A stretch of 22,637 nucleotides of DNA, taken from positions 1 to 22,637 of the forward strand of contig JAEWRF010000112.1 in NCBI GenBank assembly GCA_023460155.1, given 5' to 3'. The notes below the pieces were generated by a model. It saw only the letters and a program-made list of their open reading frames with translations. It made no database searches and had not been told where the DNA came from. A program made the translations under genes and the position numbers. This DNA comes from Bacillota bacterium (GTDB taxonomy: Bacteria > Bacillota > Clostridia > Oscillospirales > Acutalibacteraceae). Positions 7,387 to 14,854 of the stretch are shown piece after piece; position 1 is the stretch's first letter, and every line of letters begins with the position of its first letter.

Positions 7387-7830
7387 TTAAAGCTCCGGAT
7401 TTTTCGTGAGGAGACCGTCAAGCGCTTTTCGGAACGCTTCGTCGTCTTCCTTGGTCCGACGCTTATTTTTGCCGGCCTTTCCTCCCGCTCTGCGGATTTT
7501 CTGGCCGAGGGCGCGCTCAAAAAGCAGACGGTCCATGTTTTCCGCCCCGTAAACAATGCCGTTCTGGTTCACCGCCAGGGCGCCGCGCGCCAAAGCCATG
7601 GCGGCTACGCCGTAATCCTGCGTCACGACGAGATCGCCGGGCTCCGTCAGGTTGACGAGACGAATATCCGCGCTGTCGCGCCCTTTGTCCACGATGATTA
7701 CCGTGCTGTACCCGTCGTCCCGCTCATGACTGGTGTCCATCAGCATCAGCACCGGAATTTTCCGCTTCCGCGCGGCGGAAACGATCAGCTCCTTGACCGG
7801 GCAGGCGTCCGCGTCCACAAGAATTTTCAT
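7387..7830 (-). CDS. YaiI/YqxD family protein (DUF188, UPF0178)
   Basis: A 147-residue protein starting MKILVDADACPV, the signature opening of the DUF188 family, followed by the conserved VTQDYGVAAMAL segment (about 80-91). The fold resembles PIN-type nucleases, with acidic residues in DADACP and QDYG, but to my knowledge the biochemical role is not established. The C-terminal 35 residues are highly charged (KAGKNKRRTKEDDE), as usual for the family. Its ATG overlaps the HAD gene stop as ATGA, so the two are translationally coupled. No good independent Shine-Dalgarno is seen, which fits coupling. Confidence 0.88.
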   Translation of the reverse strand: MKILVDADACPVKELIVSAARKRKIPVLMLMDTSHERDDGYSTVIIVDKGRDSADIRLVNLTEPGDLVVTQDYGVAAMALARGALAVNQNGIVYGAENMDRLLFERALGQKIRRAGGKAGKNKRRTKEDDEAFRKALDGLLTKNPEL

Positions 7831-8501
7831 ATTTCGCCCGATTTCCGCAGCTTCTGTTCTTCCAGAAGGCCGATCACATCCGAGAGCGTCTCCACGCGTG
7901 CGAACAGAAGCCGATCCAGCTCCGGGCTCGGCGGGATCATGTCCGGCACCATCACCGCGGCCATTCCGGCGGCGTGGGCCGACCGGATGCCGTTCGGGGA
8001 ATCCTCCAGCGCCATGCAGACCTCCGGGGCAAGGTTCAGGGCGGCGGCGGCCGTACAGTAAATTTCGGGATCCGGCTTACTTTTTTCCAGCATGTCGCCA
8101 CAGATAATCTTCTGGAAGTAAGGCTCCGCCCCGGTCGACCGGATATACTCCAGCGCGTGCTCCCGCGAGGTGGAGGTCGCGACCGCCGCGCCGTAGCCGT
8201 TTTCACGGAGAAACCGCAACAGTTCAAACAGGCCGGGCTTCAGCGGAACGCCTTTCTCGCTGATCTCGCGGTCGATGAGCTTCTGCCGGAAGGCCATAAA
8301 CCGGTCGTAGGGGAAGTCCGGGCCGTAGTGCCGCATAAAAGCCTGCCGCGTCACCCGCGCGTTGGTCCCCATGATCTCCTTTTTGATTTCCTGCGCGCCG
8401 TCGTAGCCGAACTCCCGCGTGGTCTGTTCCAACGCCCGGAACATCAACTGCTCGGTGTCGAACATGACGCCGTCCATATCGAAAATTACCGCTTCAATCA
8501 T
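7827..8501 (-). CDS. HAD-superfamily hydrolase, beta-phosphoglucomutase/phosphatase type
   Basis: A 224-residue HAD enzyme. Motif I is FDMDGVMFD (nucleophile D8, acid/base D10). Motif II is ATSTSRE. The motif III lysine lies in KSKPDPEIY, and motif IV is ALEDSPNGI. A helical cap between motifs I and II (about 17-85) places it with the beta-phosphoglucomutase-like phosphatases acting on small phosphorylated sugars; the substrate is not predictable. The ATG at 8501 follows GGAGG by 6 bases and is preferred over an upstream TTG at 8522 that precedes the ribosome site. It is first in a pair with the yaiI-like gene and sits about 25 bases after the T-rich end of a hairpin (8529-8566) that could terminate or attenuate transcription coming from pepC. 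Confidence 0.9.
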   Translation of the reverse strand: MIEAVIFDMDGVMFDTEQLMFRALEQTTREFGYDGAQEIKKEIMGTNARVTRQAFMRHYGPDFPYDRFMAFRQKLIDREISEKGVPLKPGLFELLRFLRENGYGAAVATSTSREHALEYIRSTGAEPYFQKIICGDMLEKSKPDPEIYCTAAAALNLAPEVCMALEDSPNGIRSAHAAGMAAVMVPDMIPPSPELDRLLFARVETLSDVIGLLEEQKLRKSGEI

Positions 8502-8528
8502 GCGTTTCCTCCAGAGTATCAAAAATAA

Positions 8529-8566
8529 ACAGGGCGGTTGGGAGCATTTTCAACTCTCTCCCGCCC
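8529..8566 (-). repeat. Hairpin repeat copy B, terminator- or attenuator-like
   Basis: On the minus strand GGGCGGGAGAG (8566-8556) begins a stem closed by CTCCC and CCGCCC, followed by TGTTTATTTTT, 25 bases before the HAD gene ribosome site. It aligns with copy A (8599-8635) with a shared CTCTCCCGCCC end and ACAG-GC-GTTG start on the plus strand. The placement suggests a terminator or attenuator between pepC and the HAD gene. Confidence 0.6.
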
Positions 8567-8598
8567 GATATGTGTTCCCACCGGCCTTGAAAGCAGGT

Positions 8599-8635
8599 AC
8601 AGTGCCGTTGGAAGTATCCAACGACTCTCCCGCCC
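8599..8635 (-). repeat. Hairpin repeat copy A
   Basis: A divergent second copy of the element at 8529-8566, in the same orientation, starting 70 bases further along. Its own stem is perfect: CGTTGGA (plus 8607-8613) and TCCAACG (8617-8623) around a 3-base loop. There is no T run, so it is not a terminator itself. Next to the pepC stop codon a further hairpin, GCAGGC-TCA-GCCTGC (8683-8697), is present. The whole 8502-8698 gap is structured and noncoding. Confidence 0.6.
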
Positions 8636-8698
8636 AACCCCGTCTGCCGGTCCGCTTCAGGCTGTACGGCGGGGCCTTGCATGCAGGCTCAGCCTGCC

Positions 8699-10045
8699 TT
8701 AGTCTGCCAGAGTGCCCATCGGGTCCCAGGGATGCAGATGAACCGGCTCCGTTTCAAGTGCCTTCAGCATGGAGGGGTCCAGATATTTTTTATGTACCAC
8801 CGCCTGATAAACGAACAGATCGAACCAGCTGTCGCTCATCACGAAATAGCCCTTGTTCCCGCTCTTTTCGCTCCAGCTGTTCTCAATCTTCCACTTTGAC
8901 GGTTTGTTTTCGGCATTCATCCCGACGCCGGTAATCACCATGGCGTGATTCATCGCGCTCTGCCGGTAATCAAGGGCTTCCTCTTTGGTCAAACTGAAAT
9001 CCATGCCGAACGCGGTCTTGTAATCGAAGGCGTTCACGTCCCAGACACCGTTTTCACGGTCGCCGTATTTGCCGCAGTCGCTGCCGAACCACACCACCTC
9101 GCGGTTGGAAAGCTGTGCGAGAACCAGCTTTTTGAACGCCGGGAGATTGAGATTCAGATAGCGGATGGCCTTTCCGCCGACTACGTTTCCGATGTAATCC
9201 ACCGTATAGGTTTGCCCGAACGGCTTATCGGCCGTAGGAGCGTGGATGACGCTGACGTAATCCTCCAGAATATCGCCCACGTATTTCTTATAGAACCCAG
9301 TGGGGTTCAGACCGCGCTCGATGCGGTAATTCTTTTCCTTGTCAACGTATTCAAAATCGAACGTCTCGGGCGGTTCGCCGTAGCAGGCGCAAAGAAAGCC
9401 GTAAAGCTCGGAAAGCTGAGTCTCCTTTTCCGCCTCCAGCGCGTCGTGCTCCGCGCCCTCCGCCATCATCCGGCGCAGCTTGGCGGCACCCTTGCGCAGC
9501 TTCGCGTTGATGAGACGGTTCATCCGGGTGGTATGGCTACTCTGATAGCTTTCCCCCATGGCGTCCTTCGGAACCAGCCCGTATTTTTCAATCAGGTTCA
9601 CCAGCATATCCCACTGGCCGCCATCCGGCGCCCCGTTTTCCAGAATGTAGGAAAGATTCCGGTCGTCCGCCGGCACATTGCCGAGACTGATGACGGATTC
9701 CAGCAGATAATTGCATTTTTCAAATTTATCCCAGAATGCGATATAGCTCTGCGAAAGCTCGAACCGCTTGATGCCGCAGGTCTTCCCTACAATTTCCCGC
9801 AGAACGTTGAGTCCCGAAAAGATCCAGCAGCGTCCGCTGTCTTTCTGATCGGTCACCTTCATGGTGGGGATGTCGATTGTAAATTTAAACCGCGTCGCCT
9901 TCGCGGAAGCAGGCGAAAACGCCACGTCGTCAACCGAATTTTTCGCAAGCGCGTTGGTCATCGCCCTGAGCAGCGGATTCGAACGGTAGTCAGCCTGAAA
10001 CTGATTCTTCAGTTCACCGCCGACCGCCCTGCATTCTTCCATCAT
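8699..10045 (-). CDS. pepC: Aminopeptidase C / bleomycin hydrolase family (C1B peptidase)
   Basis: A 448-residue papain-like cysteine aminopeptidase of the usual family length. The triad is visible: C73 in KDSGRCWIFSG, H367 in NHAMVITG and N389 in IENSW. The oxyanion glutamine is Q67 in DQKDSGRC. PepC forms a cytoplasmic hexameric barrel that trims N-terminal residues from peptides taken up or made by protein turnover. The C-terminus (WDPMGTLAD) is close to the active site in this family and limits cleavage to the N-terminal residue. The ATG at 10045 has AAAGGGAG 8 bases upstream, and a second ATG follows directly. It has its own promoter (10110-10138), divergent from the hydroxy-acid dehydrogenase gene. 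Confidence 0.95.
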   Translation of the reverse strand: MMEECRAVGGELKNQFQADYRSNPLLRAMTNALAKNSVDDVAFSPASAKATRFKFTIDIPTMKVTDQKDSGRCWIFSGLNVLREIVGKTCGIKRFELSQSYIAFWDKFEKCNYLLESVISLGNVPADDRNLSYILENGAPDGGQWDMLVNLIEKYGLVPKDAMGESYQSSHTTRMNRLINAKLRKGAAKLRRMMAEGAEHDALEAEKETQLSELYGFLCACYGEPPETFDFEYVDKEKNYRIERGLNPTGFYKKYVGDILEDYVSVIHAPTADKPFGQTYTVDYIGNVVGGKAIRYLNLNLPAFKKLVLAQLSNREVVWFGSDCGKYGDRENGVWDVNAFDYKTAFGMDFSLTKEEALDYRQSAMNHAMVITGVGMNAENKPSKWKIENSWSEKSGNKGYFVMSDSWFDLFVYQAVVHKKYLDPSMLKALETEPVHLHPWDPMGTLAD

Positions 10046-10071
10046 GGTCCATACTCCCTTTCATTTCGTCC

Positions 10072-10101
10072 GGCGGCCGGATCTTCCTGTCCTGGGCCGC
10101 C
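10072..10101 (-). other. Leader hairpin of pepC
   Basis: GGCGGCC (10072-10078) and GGCCGCC (10095-10101) form a 7-base GC stem in the predicted pepC 5' leader, just downstream of the promoter and about 11 bases before the Shine-Dalgarno. It may affect message stability or translation. There is no T run, so it is not a terminator. Confidence 0.4.
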
Positions 10102-10109
10102 CATTATTC

Positions 10110-10138
10110 AGTATATAACGGAAGCCCCCGCTCTGCAA
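10110..10138 (-). promoter_or_regulatory. Promoter of pepC
   Basis: Minus-strand TTGCAG (10138-10133), a 17-base spacer and TATACT (10115-10110), 64 bases before the pepC ATG. Confidence 0.6.
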
Positions 10139-10189
10139 GGGCGCCGGGGATTCCATGCAAAAAAAGCGGCCGGCCGATCAGGCCTTCGA

Positions 10190-10218
10190 TTGACGCGCCC
10201 GCACGCGGATGCTATACT
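10190..10218 (+). promoter_or_regulatory. Promoter of the FMN hydroxy-acid dehydrogenase gene
   Basis: TTGACG (10190-10195), a 17-base spacer and TATACT (10213-10218), 46 bases before the ATG at 10265. With the pepC promoter it makes a compact divergent control region of 219 bases. Confidence 0.75.
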
Positions 10219-10264
10219 GAAAAATAAAACGCCGCAGCGCGGATTGAAACAAAGGAGAATTACA

Positions 10265-11287
10265 ATGACTTATCAGGATGTGCTTGAGAACGCGCGGAAA
10301 AACATGGCGCCGAAATGCCGCGTCTGCCGGAAATGCAACGGCGTCGCGTGCCGGGGCGAGATTCCCGGCCTTGGCGGCAAGGGAACGGGCAGTTCCTTCA
10401 TCCGGAACTGTGAGGCGCTGGACAACGTCAAAATTAACATGGATCTGATCTATGAGAACAAGGGGCAGGATTCCTCCGCCGAACTGTTCGGCCGGAAGTT
10501 CGCCGCCCCGATTTTTGCCGCGCCGATCAGCGGGCTGGGCAACAACTACAACGGTTACCTGACGGAGCGCTCCTACGCCGAAATGCTCGTCCCCGGATGC
10601 ATCGAAGCGGGCTGCGCCGCGTTTACGGGCGACGGTGCGCCGGACAACTACCTGCTTGATCCGCTCGACGCGGTGAAGGCCGCGGGCGGCATTGCGGTGC
10701 CGACCGTAAAACCCTGGGACAGGGACACCGCCTTCGCAAAGCTGGACCGCGTGAAGGAAGCCGGGGCGATGGCCGTGGCAATGGATATCGATTCGGCGGG
10801 TCTTCCGCTCCTCGCCGCCGCCGGAAAGCCCGTCTGCGCGAAGAGCGTTGCGGAGCTCACGGAAATCCATGACTATGCGGCCCGCCCCTTTATTGTAAAA
10901 GGCATTATGACCGCCGAAGCGGCGCTCCGGGCCGTGGAATGCGGCGCCTACGGCATCGTGGTTTCCAACCACGGAGGCCGCGTGCTGGACGGCACCCCCG
11001 GCACCGCCGAGGTTCTGCCGGAAATTGCCGAAGCAGTGCGCGGAAAAATTAAGATCTTCTTCGACGGCGGGATCCGCACGGGCGCGGATGTATTCAAGGC
11101 GCTCGCCCTCGGTGCGGACGCCGTGCTCGTCGGCCGGCCGTACGTCGTAGCTGCCTGCGGCGGCGGTGCGGAGGGCGTTGCGCTATACACCCGGAAGCTC
11201 ATCGCCGAGCTGCAGGACGCCATGAAGATGACGGGCTGCGCGACGCTCGCCGACGTTACCGCAGATAAGGTGCGGGTCATGCGGTAA
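10265..11287 (+). CDS. FMN-dependent alpha-hydroxy-acid dehydrogenase/oxidase (LldD/lactate-oxidase family) with N-terminal cysteine cluster
   Basis: A 340-residue TIM-barrel flavoenzyme. Active-site features are K212 in FIVKGI, the catalytic H236 and R239 in SNHGGRVLDG, and the FMN phosphate site DGGIRTG (267-273) with GRP (290-292). The family oxidises L-2-hydroxyacids such as lactate or glycolate to 2-oxoacids. The N-terminus differs from LldD and lactate oxidase: C18-x2-C21-x2-C24-x4-C29, followed by GEIPGLGGKGTG. This could bind iron-sulfur or metal and alter the electron acceptor. The ATG has AGGAG about 8 bases upstream. An in-frame opening continues far upstream across antisense pepC, but it has no ribosome site and disagrees with the family length. 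It is a single-gene unit with its own promoter and terminator. Confidence 0.88.
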   Translation: MTYQDVLENARKNMAPKCRVCRKCNGVACRGEIPGLGGKGTGSSFIRNCEALDNVKINMDLIYENKGQDSSAELFGRKFAAPIFAAPISGLGNNYNGYLTERSYAEMLVPGCIEAGCAAFTGDGAPDNYLLDPLDAVKAAGGIAVPTVKPWDRDTAFAKLDRVKEAGAMAVAMDIDSAGLPLLAAAGKPVCAKSVAELTEIHDYAARPFIVKGIMTAEAALRAVECGAYGIVVSNHGGRVLDGTPGTAEVLPEIAEAVRGKIKIFFDGGIRTGADVFKALALGADAVLVGRPYVVAACGGGAEGVALYTRKLIAELQDAMKMTGCATLADVTADKVRVMR

Positions 11288-11311
11288 GACCGCCGAAAAG
11301 GTTCATCAAAA

Positions 11312-11346
11312 AGGGACCGGAGCCAAAAGCTCCGGTCCCTTTATTT
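11312..11346. terminator. Strong bidirectional terminator between convergent genes
   Basis: A 12-base perfect stem, AGGGACCGGAGC (11312-11323) with GCTCCGGTCCCT (11329-11340), around a CAAAA loop, followed by TTATTT on the plus strand and by TTTTTGATG on the minus strand. It ends the hydroxy-acid dehydrogenase transcript and the ThrE operon; the latter's stop codon lies at its edge. Confidence 0.9.
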
Positions 11347-11841
11347 CATCAGGTGAAAAAACGAATCGTCCTTCTTCCACCCGGACAGCGCGGACGGATG
11401 CGTCGGCGTCCGGCCGGCGTCACGGCCCATTCCTGCGAGCCGTACCATCGAGGAGACCAGAAGAATTCCCATAGCGAGCGCGCCCGCAATGCCGAGCGTG
11501 TGCAGACCGGTCTGGAGGAACATGGTGTTGTTGCCGATGACGCAGTACTCCATGGTGTAAAAGATGCCGCCGCCCGGCACCAAAGGCAGAAGGGAAACAA
11601 TCTGGTAGCCCGTCGCGGGTTTTTTGAAAACGCGCGCCATAATCTCCGAATAGACGGCAGTGGCGACGGTGGCGAAAAAGAACTGGATGATGTCGCTTTT
11701 CAGCGGAGAAAACAGGAGATAAACGAACCAGCCAAGCGCCCCGCCAAGCGAGGAATAAATGATCGTCTTTCCCCGGATATTAAAAACCAGACAGAACGCG
11801 GCGCAGGCAAAAAAAGACCAGATACAGGCAAGGTACTCCAT
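11341..11841 (-). CDS. Threonine/serine exporter ThrE, C-terminal-half subunit (ThrE_2/DUF3815, YjjB-like)
   Basis: A 166-residue membrane protein with about four hydrophobic segments (near residues 4-21, 29-45, 51-69 and 114-134) and the family motif LVPGGGIFYTM (about 86-96). In many bacteria the ThrE exporter is split into two polypeptides; this is the smaller one, and the partner gene ends 3 bases upstream. Together they should export threonine or serine by proton antiport. The ATG at 11841 uses a GGGGGGTG ribosome site inside the end of the partner gene. The C-terminal tail (about 138-166) is polar and charged. Confidence 0.88.
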   Translation of the reverse strand: MEYLACIWSFFACAAFCLVFNIRGKTIIYSSLGGALGWFVYLLFSPLKSDIIQFFFATVATAVYSEIMARVFKKPATGYQIVSLLPLVPGGGIFYTMEYCVIGNNTMFLQTGLHTLGIAGALAMGILLVSSMVRLAGMGRDAGRTPTHPSALSGWKKDDSFFHLMK

Positions 11842-11844
11842 TTG

Positions 11845-12609
11845 TCACACCCCCCAGATCATGCGTGTCGTCGTGAGCGCGATACCGGCGCCGATGGCGA
11901 TCGCCGCAGCGATGAGCAGACTCTCGGTCAGCCGGAGAAGTCCTGCGATCAGGTCCCCGGCGATGATATCGCGCATAAAGTTGGTGATGGCGATTCCGGG
12001 CACCAGATTCATCAGCACTCCGATGATGATCTTGTCGTAGTTCAGCTGAATGAACCAGTGGGCCGCCACCAGCGCGATTGCGGCCGCGGTGAAGCTGGCC
12101 GCAACATAGGTGAAAAACTGGTTGACCCTGCCCCGCTCCATAAACCGGAGGACCGAACGGACTCCGGCTCCGCCGAGAAGCGCGACCGCGGCGTCGGCAA
12201 GGTTGCCCCCGTAAAACAGGGTAAAGAAAAAGCCCACCAGGGCATAGGCGGCAACCTGCGCGGAAAAAGGGAACCCCTCGCGCCCGTCGATGCGCGCGAT
12301 TTCCCGCCGGATGTAACGGAAATCCGGCGTATCCCGGCAGATGCGCCGACACAGGTCGTTGGCCTGCTCCACGCGGTCGAGGTTCATCGTGCGGGAGGGC
12401 ACGCGCCGTATCCGCGTTACCGGGCGCCCGTCCGGGGTATCGACGGAAACGTTCAGAAAGGTCGGAATCGCGAAGACCTCGCCGGTCTCCACTCCGTAAG
12501 CGCGGAAAATGCGCTGGAGAGATTCCTCCACCCGGTAGATTTCCGCGCCGTTCACCACCAGCAGATATCCAATATCCGCAGCAGTGGTGACAAGCTCTTC
12601 ATAATTCAT
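11845..12609 (-). CDS. Threonine/serine exporter ThrE, N-terminal-half subunit (ThrE_1/DUF1212, YjjP-like)
   Basis: A 254-residue protein with a soluble N-terminal domain (about 1-115) carrying the family motif NGAEIYRVEES and about five membrane segments from about 120 to the end. It is the larger half of the split ThrE exporter and is predicted to pair with the product of the gene 3 bases downstream. The ATG at 12609 is chosen over a TTG two codons earlier because AAGGGTGG is spaced 7 bases from it. It follows the MscS gene after 97 bases, in which a GCGCGG-TTCCG-CCGCGC hairpin lacks a T run, so read-through is likely. The nearby threonine aldolase gene (16047-17081) supports a threonine-related role. 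Confidence 0.9.
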   Translation of the reverse strand: MNYEELVTTAADIGYLLVVNGAEIYRVEESLQRIFRAYGVETGEVFAIPTFLNVSVDTPDGRPVTRIRRVPSRTMNLDRVEQANDLCRRICRDTPDFRYIRREIARIDGREGFPFSAQVAAYALVGFFFTLFYGGNLADAAVALLGGAGVRSVLRFMERGRVNQFFTYVAASFTAAAIALVAAHWFIQLNYDKIIIGVLMNLVPGIAITNFMRDIIAGDLIAGLLRLTESLLIAAAIAIGAGIALTTTRMIWGV

Positions 12610-12706
12610 TGGCAAACCACCCTTACTCCCGTTCTCCTTCCGTCAAAGGCGATCCGTAATATGTATGGGTTCCCCCGCGAAATATGCGCGGCGGAACCGC
12701 GCGCTC

Positions 12707-13801
12707 TCACCCGTGGAGAGGGGCGTTCTCCCCGGGCTGCTCCAGCCGCAGAAACTGCGTGGGAACTGCGAGTTCCGCGTGTTCCCGCTCCAGAATCGCC
12801 AGCACCCGGTAATAGACCTCTTCCCGCACCCGCAGGAACTCCTGCCAGTCGGTCGTTACCGTATAAAAGCTGATCAGAAGGGAAAAACCGGTCTGCCCGA
12901 TTCCGTCGAGCGCCGCGGCGGCGCTTTCGGGCTCGAGGCCCTCGCAGTCCGCCAGCATTTCGCGGATTTCTTCCGTGCAGGAGCGCAGGGTTTCCGGTTT
13001 CGTTTCAAGGCTCAGTGTCAGAGTGAAATCGACCTTCCGCTTGCCCATACGGCTGAAATTCGTGATCGCGCCCCCCACCAGCTTCGCATTCGGAACGGTG
13101 ACCACCGCCTGAGAAAACGTGCGGATCTTCACGCTGCGGAAGCTCATATCTTCCACATTTCCCTCGATTTCCCCGGTTTTGATCCAGTCGCCGATGGAAA
13201 AGGGTTTATCCAGGAATACGACCAGCCCCCCGAACAGGTTGGAGATGGTCTCCTGAGCCGCCAGAGCAAAGGCGAGACCGCCCAGTCCGAGACCGGCCAG
13301 CAGGCCGCTGATGCTGTAGTTCCATTCCTGCGCGATAATCAGCACGGCGAGCGCCGTAATAAGAAAGCGCAGCGCACGGGAGAGGAACGGCAGCAGAACG
13401 CCGCTGATCTGCAGATCGGGCTTCTTTTCAAACAGCAGGGCAACCGCGCCATCCGACAGGCGGCAGAGCCCCCAGGCGGCCAGAGCGACCCACAGGCTGC
13501 GGAAACACCGCACCGCGCTCTGCCATGCGGCTCCTCCGTGCGGAACGGCGGTGCTCATGCGCAACGCGATATAAAGACCCACAGCCGCAATCAGAACCCG
13601 CACTGGCTTCTGAAAAGCCCGTGCAAATTCACCGGGCCATTCGCGCCCGGTTTTCTGTGAAAACTTTTCAAATGGCTTTGCAAGAGCCGCAGCCACAGGT
13701 CCCCGCATCAGAAAGAAAAGCAGGAATACGGCGAGTGGCAGCACAAGCCCGGAAACTTCCGGGCGGCTCAGGATGGAGGAAACAGCAGGGGAACCGTTCA
13801 A
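12707..13801 (-). CDS. MscS-family small-conductance mechanosensitive channel (TTG start)
   Basis: A 364-residue membrane protein. The pore helix and following beta domain carry the MscS signature GLGLGGLAFALAAQE at about 170-184, then LDKPFSIGDWI. There are four to five N-terminal hydrophobic segments (about 16-33, 67-83, 102-118, 133-157 and the pore helix 166-199), more than the three of E. coli MscS. A cytoplasmic domain follows (about 205-350). Such channels release solutes during hypo-osmotic shock, and some export metabolites. The TTG at 13801 is preferred: AAAAGGAG lies 8 bases upstream, and the next in-frame ATG would remove the first membrane segment. It lies between the D-2-hydroxyacid dehydrogenase gene (44 bases) and the ThrE pair. 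Confidence 0.92.
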   Translation of the reverse strand: MNGSPAVSSILSRPEVSGLVLPLAVFLLFFLMRGPVAAALAKPFEKFSQKTGREWPGEFARAFQKPVRVLIAAVGLYIALRMSTAVPHGGAAWQSAVRCFRSLWVALAAWGLCRLSDGAVALLFEKKPDLQISGVLLPFLSRALRFLITALAVLIIAQEWNYSISGLLAGLGLGGLAFALAAQETISNLFGGLVVFLDKPFSIGDWIKTGEIEGNVEDMSFRSVKIRTFSQAVVTVPNAKLVGGAITNFSRMGKRKVDFTLTLSLETKPETLRSCTEEIREMLADCEGLEPESAAAALDGIGQTGFSLLISFYTVTTDWQEFLRVREEVYYRVLAILEREHAELAVPTQFLRLEQPGENAPLHG

Positions 13802-13845
13802 GGCTTTCTCTCCTTTTCAGGCGGACGGAATTTTGAAAAGAACAA

Positions 13846-14826
13846 TCAGACCACCTGCCAGGGATTTTCTTTCCCCTGCAGGAACAGAACGCAGCTTTTA
13901 ATCGAATTCTCAACCATGTCGCTGACCGCCTGATCGGTATAGAAAGCCATATGCGGCGTGACAAGGACGTTCGGGTAGGATTTCAGCACGGCAAGCTCCC
14001 GATTGGAAAGAGGTTCGCCCTTATGGTCGGTGTAGCAGATTCCGGCTTCATTTTCCACAACGTCGAGGGCGGCGGCGCCGATCTTCCCGGATTCTACGGC
14101 GTCGAAAAACGCCTCCGTGTCAATCAGCGAGCCGCGGGCGGTGTTGACGATGACGACACCGTCCTTCATGCGGGCAAGGGTTTCCTTATTGACAAAATGA
14201 AAATTTTCCTGCGTGGCGGGCATGTGGAGGTCAAGGATGTCGCTTTCACTGAGCAGCGTGTCAAGCGAAACGTATTCCGCGAACTTCGCCGCCTGGTCGT
14301 TCGGGTACAGGTCGTAGGCGAGCAGTCGGCAGCCGAAACCGGAAAGGCGCTGCAGCACCGCCGTGCCGATCTTGCCGGAGCCGACGATGCCGACCGTCAG
14401 GTTGTGCATCTCAAGGCCCTGCGTCGCTTTCAGGGAAAAGTCCTGCCCCACTCCGCGGTCCAGGATCACCTTAAGCCGGCGGACGGCGGCGAGCATCATC
14501 ATCACCGTGTAATCCGCGACGCTGGCCGTCGAGTAGGTGACGTTCGCCACATGCAGGCCGAGCTTCTCCGCAGCCTCGAGGTCGATATGGTCGTATCCGA
14601 TGGTCCGGGTGGAAATGAACCGGATGCCCGCATCGCGGTAAGCGCGCAGAACCTCCTCCGGGAACGGGGTTGTGATGACGCTCATGCAGTCGCAGCCCTT
14701 TGCCTGCGAAGCAGTGTCAAGGCCGGGAGTGTCCTTGCTCAGAACAATCTCCGCACCGTATTTTTTCTCAAATTTCCGAATAAATTCCATTTCGTCCGTT
14801 CGGGCGTTATAAACAATAATCTTCAA
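13846..14826 (-). CDS. D-2-hydroxyacid dehydrogenase, D-lactate dehydrogenase/VanH-like (TTG start)
   Basis: A 326-residue NAD-dependent enzyme, normal length for the family. The NAD motif is GSGKIG (149-154). The catalytic residues are R231 (NTARGSLID), E260 (VVENEAG) and H292 (TPHMAFYT). The segment NVTYSTASVADYTVMM (95-110) is of the type shared by fermentative D-lactate dehydrogenases and VanH. It should reduce pyruvate or a related 2-oxoacid to the D-hydroxyacid in the cytoplasm. The start is a TTG at 14826: AAGGAGG lies 11 bases upstream, no ATG or GTG is available in frame near it, and the first beta strand MKIIVYNAR is needed for the fold. No vanA-type ligase or vanX gene is nearby, so a fermentative role is favoured over resistance. 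Confidence 0.9.
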   Translation of the reverse strand: MKIIVYNARTDEMEFIRKFEKKYGAEIVLSKDTPGLDTASQAKGCDCMSVITTPFPEEVLRAYRDAGIRFISTRTIGYDHIDLEAAEKLGLHVANVTYSTASVADYTVMMMLAAVRRLKVILDRGVGQDFSLKATQGLEMHNLTVGIVGSGKIGTAVLQRLSGFGCRLLAYDLYPNDQAAKFAEYVSLDTLLSESDILDLHMPATQENFHFVNKETLARMKDGVVIVNTARGSLIDTEAFFDAVESGKIGAAALDVVENEAGICYTDHKGEPLSNRELAVLKSYPNVLVTPHMAFYTDQAVSDMVENSIKSCVLFLQGKENPWQVV

Positions 14827-14854
14827 GGTATTATTTTCCTCCTTAAGAAAATAA

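Noticed and set aside
8502..8698. Known riboswitch upstream of the HAD gene
   Set aside because: Compared by eye with glycine, c-di-GMP, THF, ZTP, fluoride and guanidine classes; no conserved core matched. It is kept only as a hairpin repeat.
8945..10264. A 780-codon plus-strand open frame (8945-11287) that would fuse an antisense stretch across pepC to the FMN dehydrogenase
   Set aside because: The first 440 codons mirror pepC, a clear family member on the other strand. The dehydrogenase has its own promoter, ribosome site and family-length start at 10265.
11353..12873. 506-codon plus-strand open frame opposite the ThrE genes
   Set aside because: Low-complexity charged translation, and it crosses the two ThrE genes and the end of mscS, which are clear families on the minus strand.
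13846..14826. VanH of a glycopeptide resistance cluster
   Set aside because: No VanA/VanB-type ligase, VanX or VanRS pair is next to it. The neighbours are a GGDEF protein and an MscS channel.
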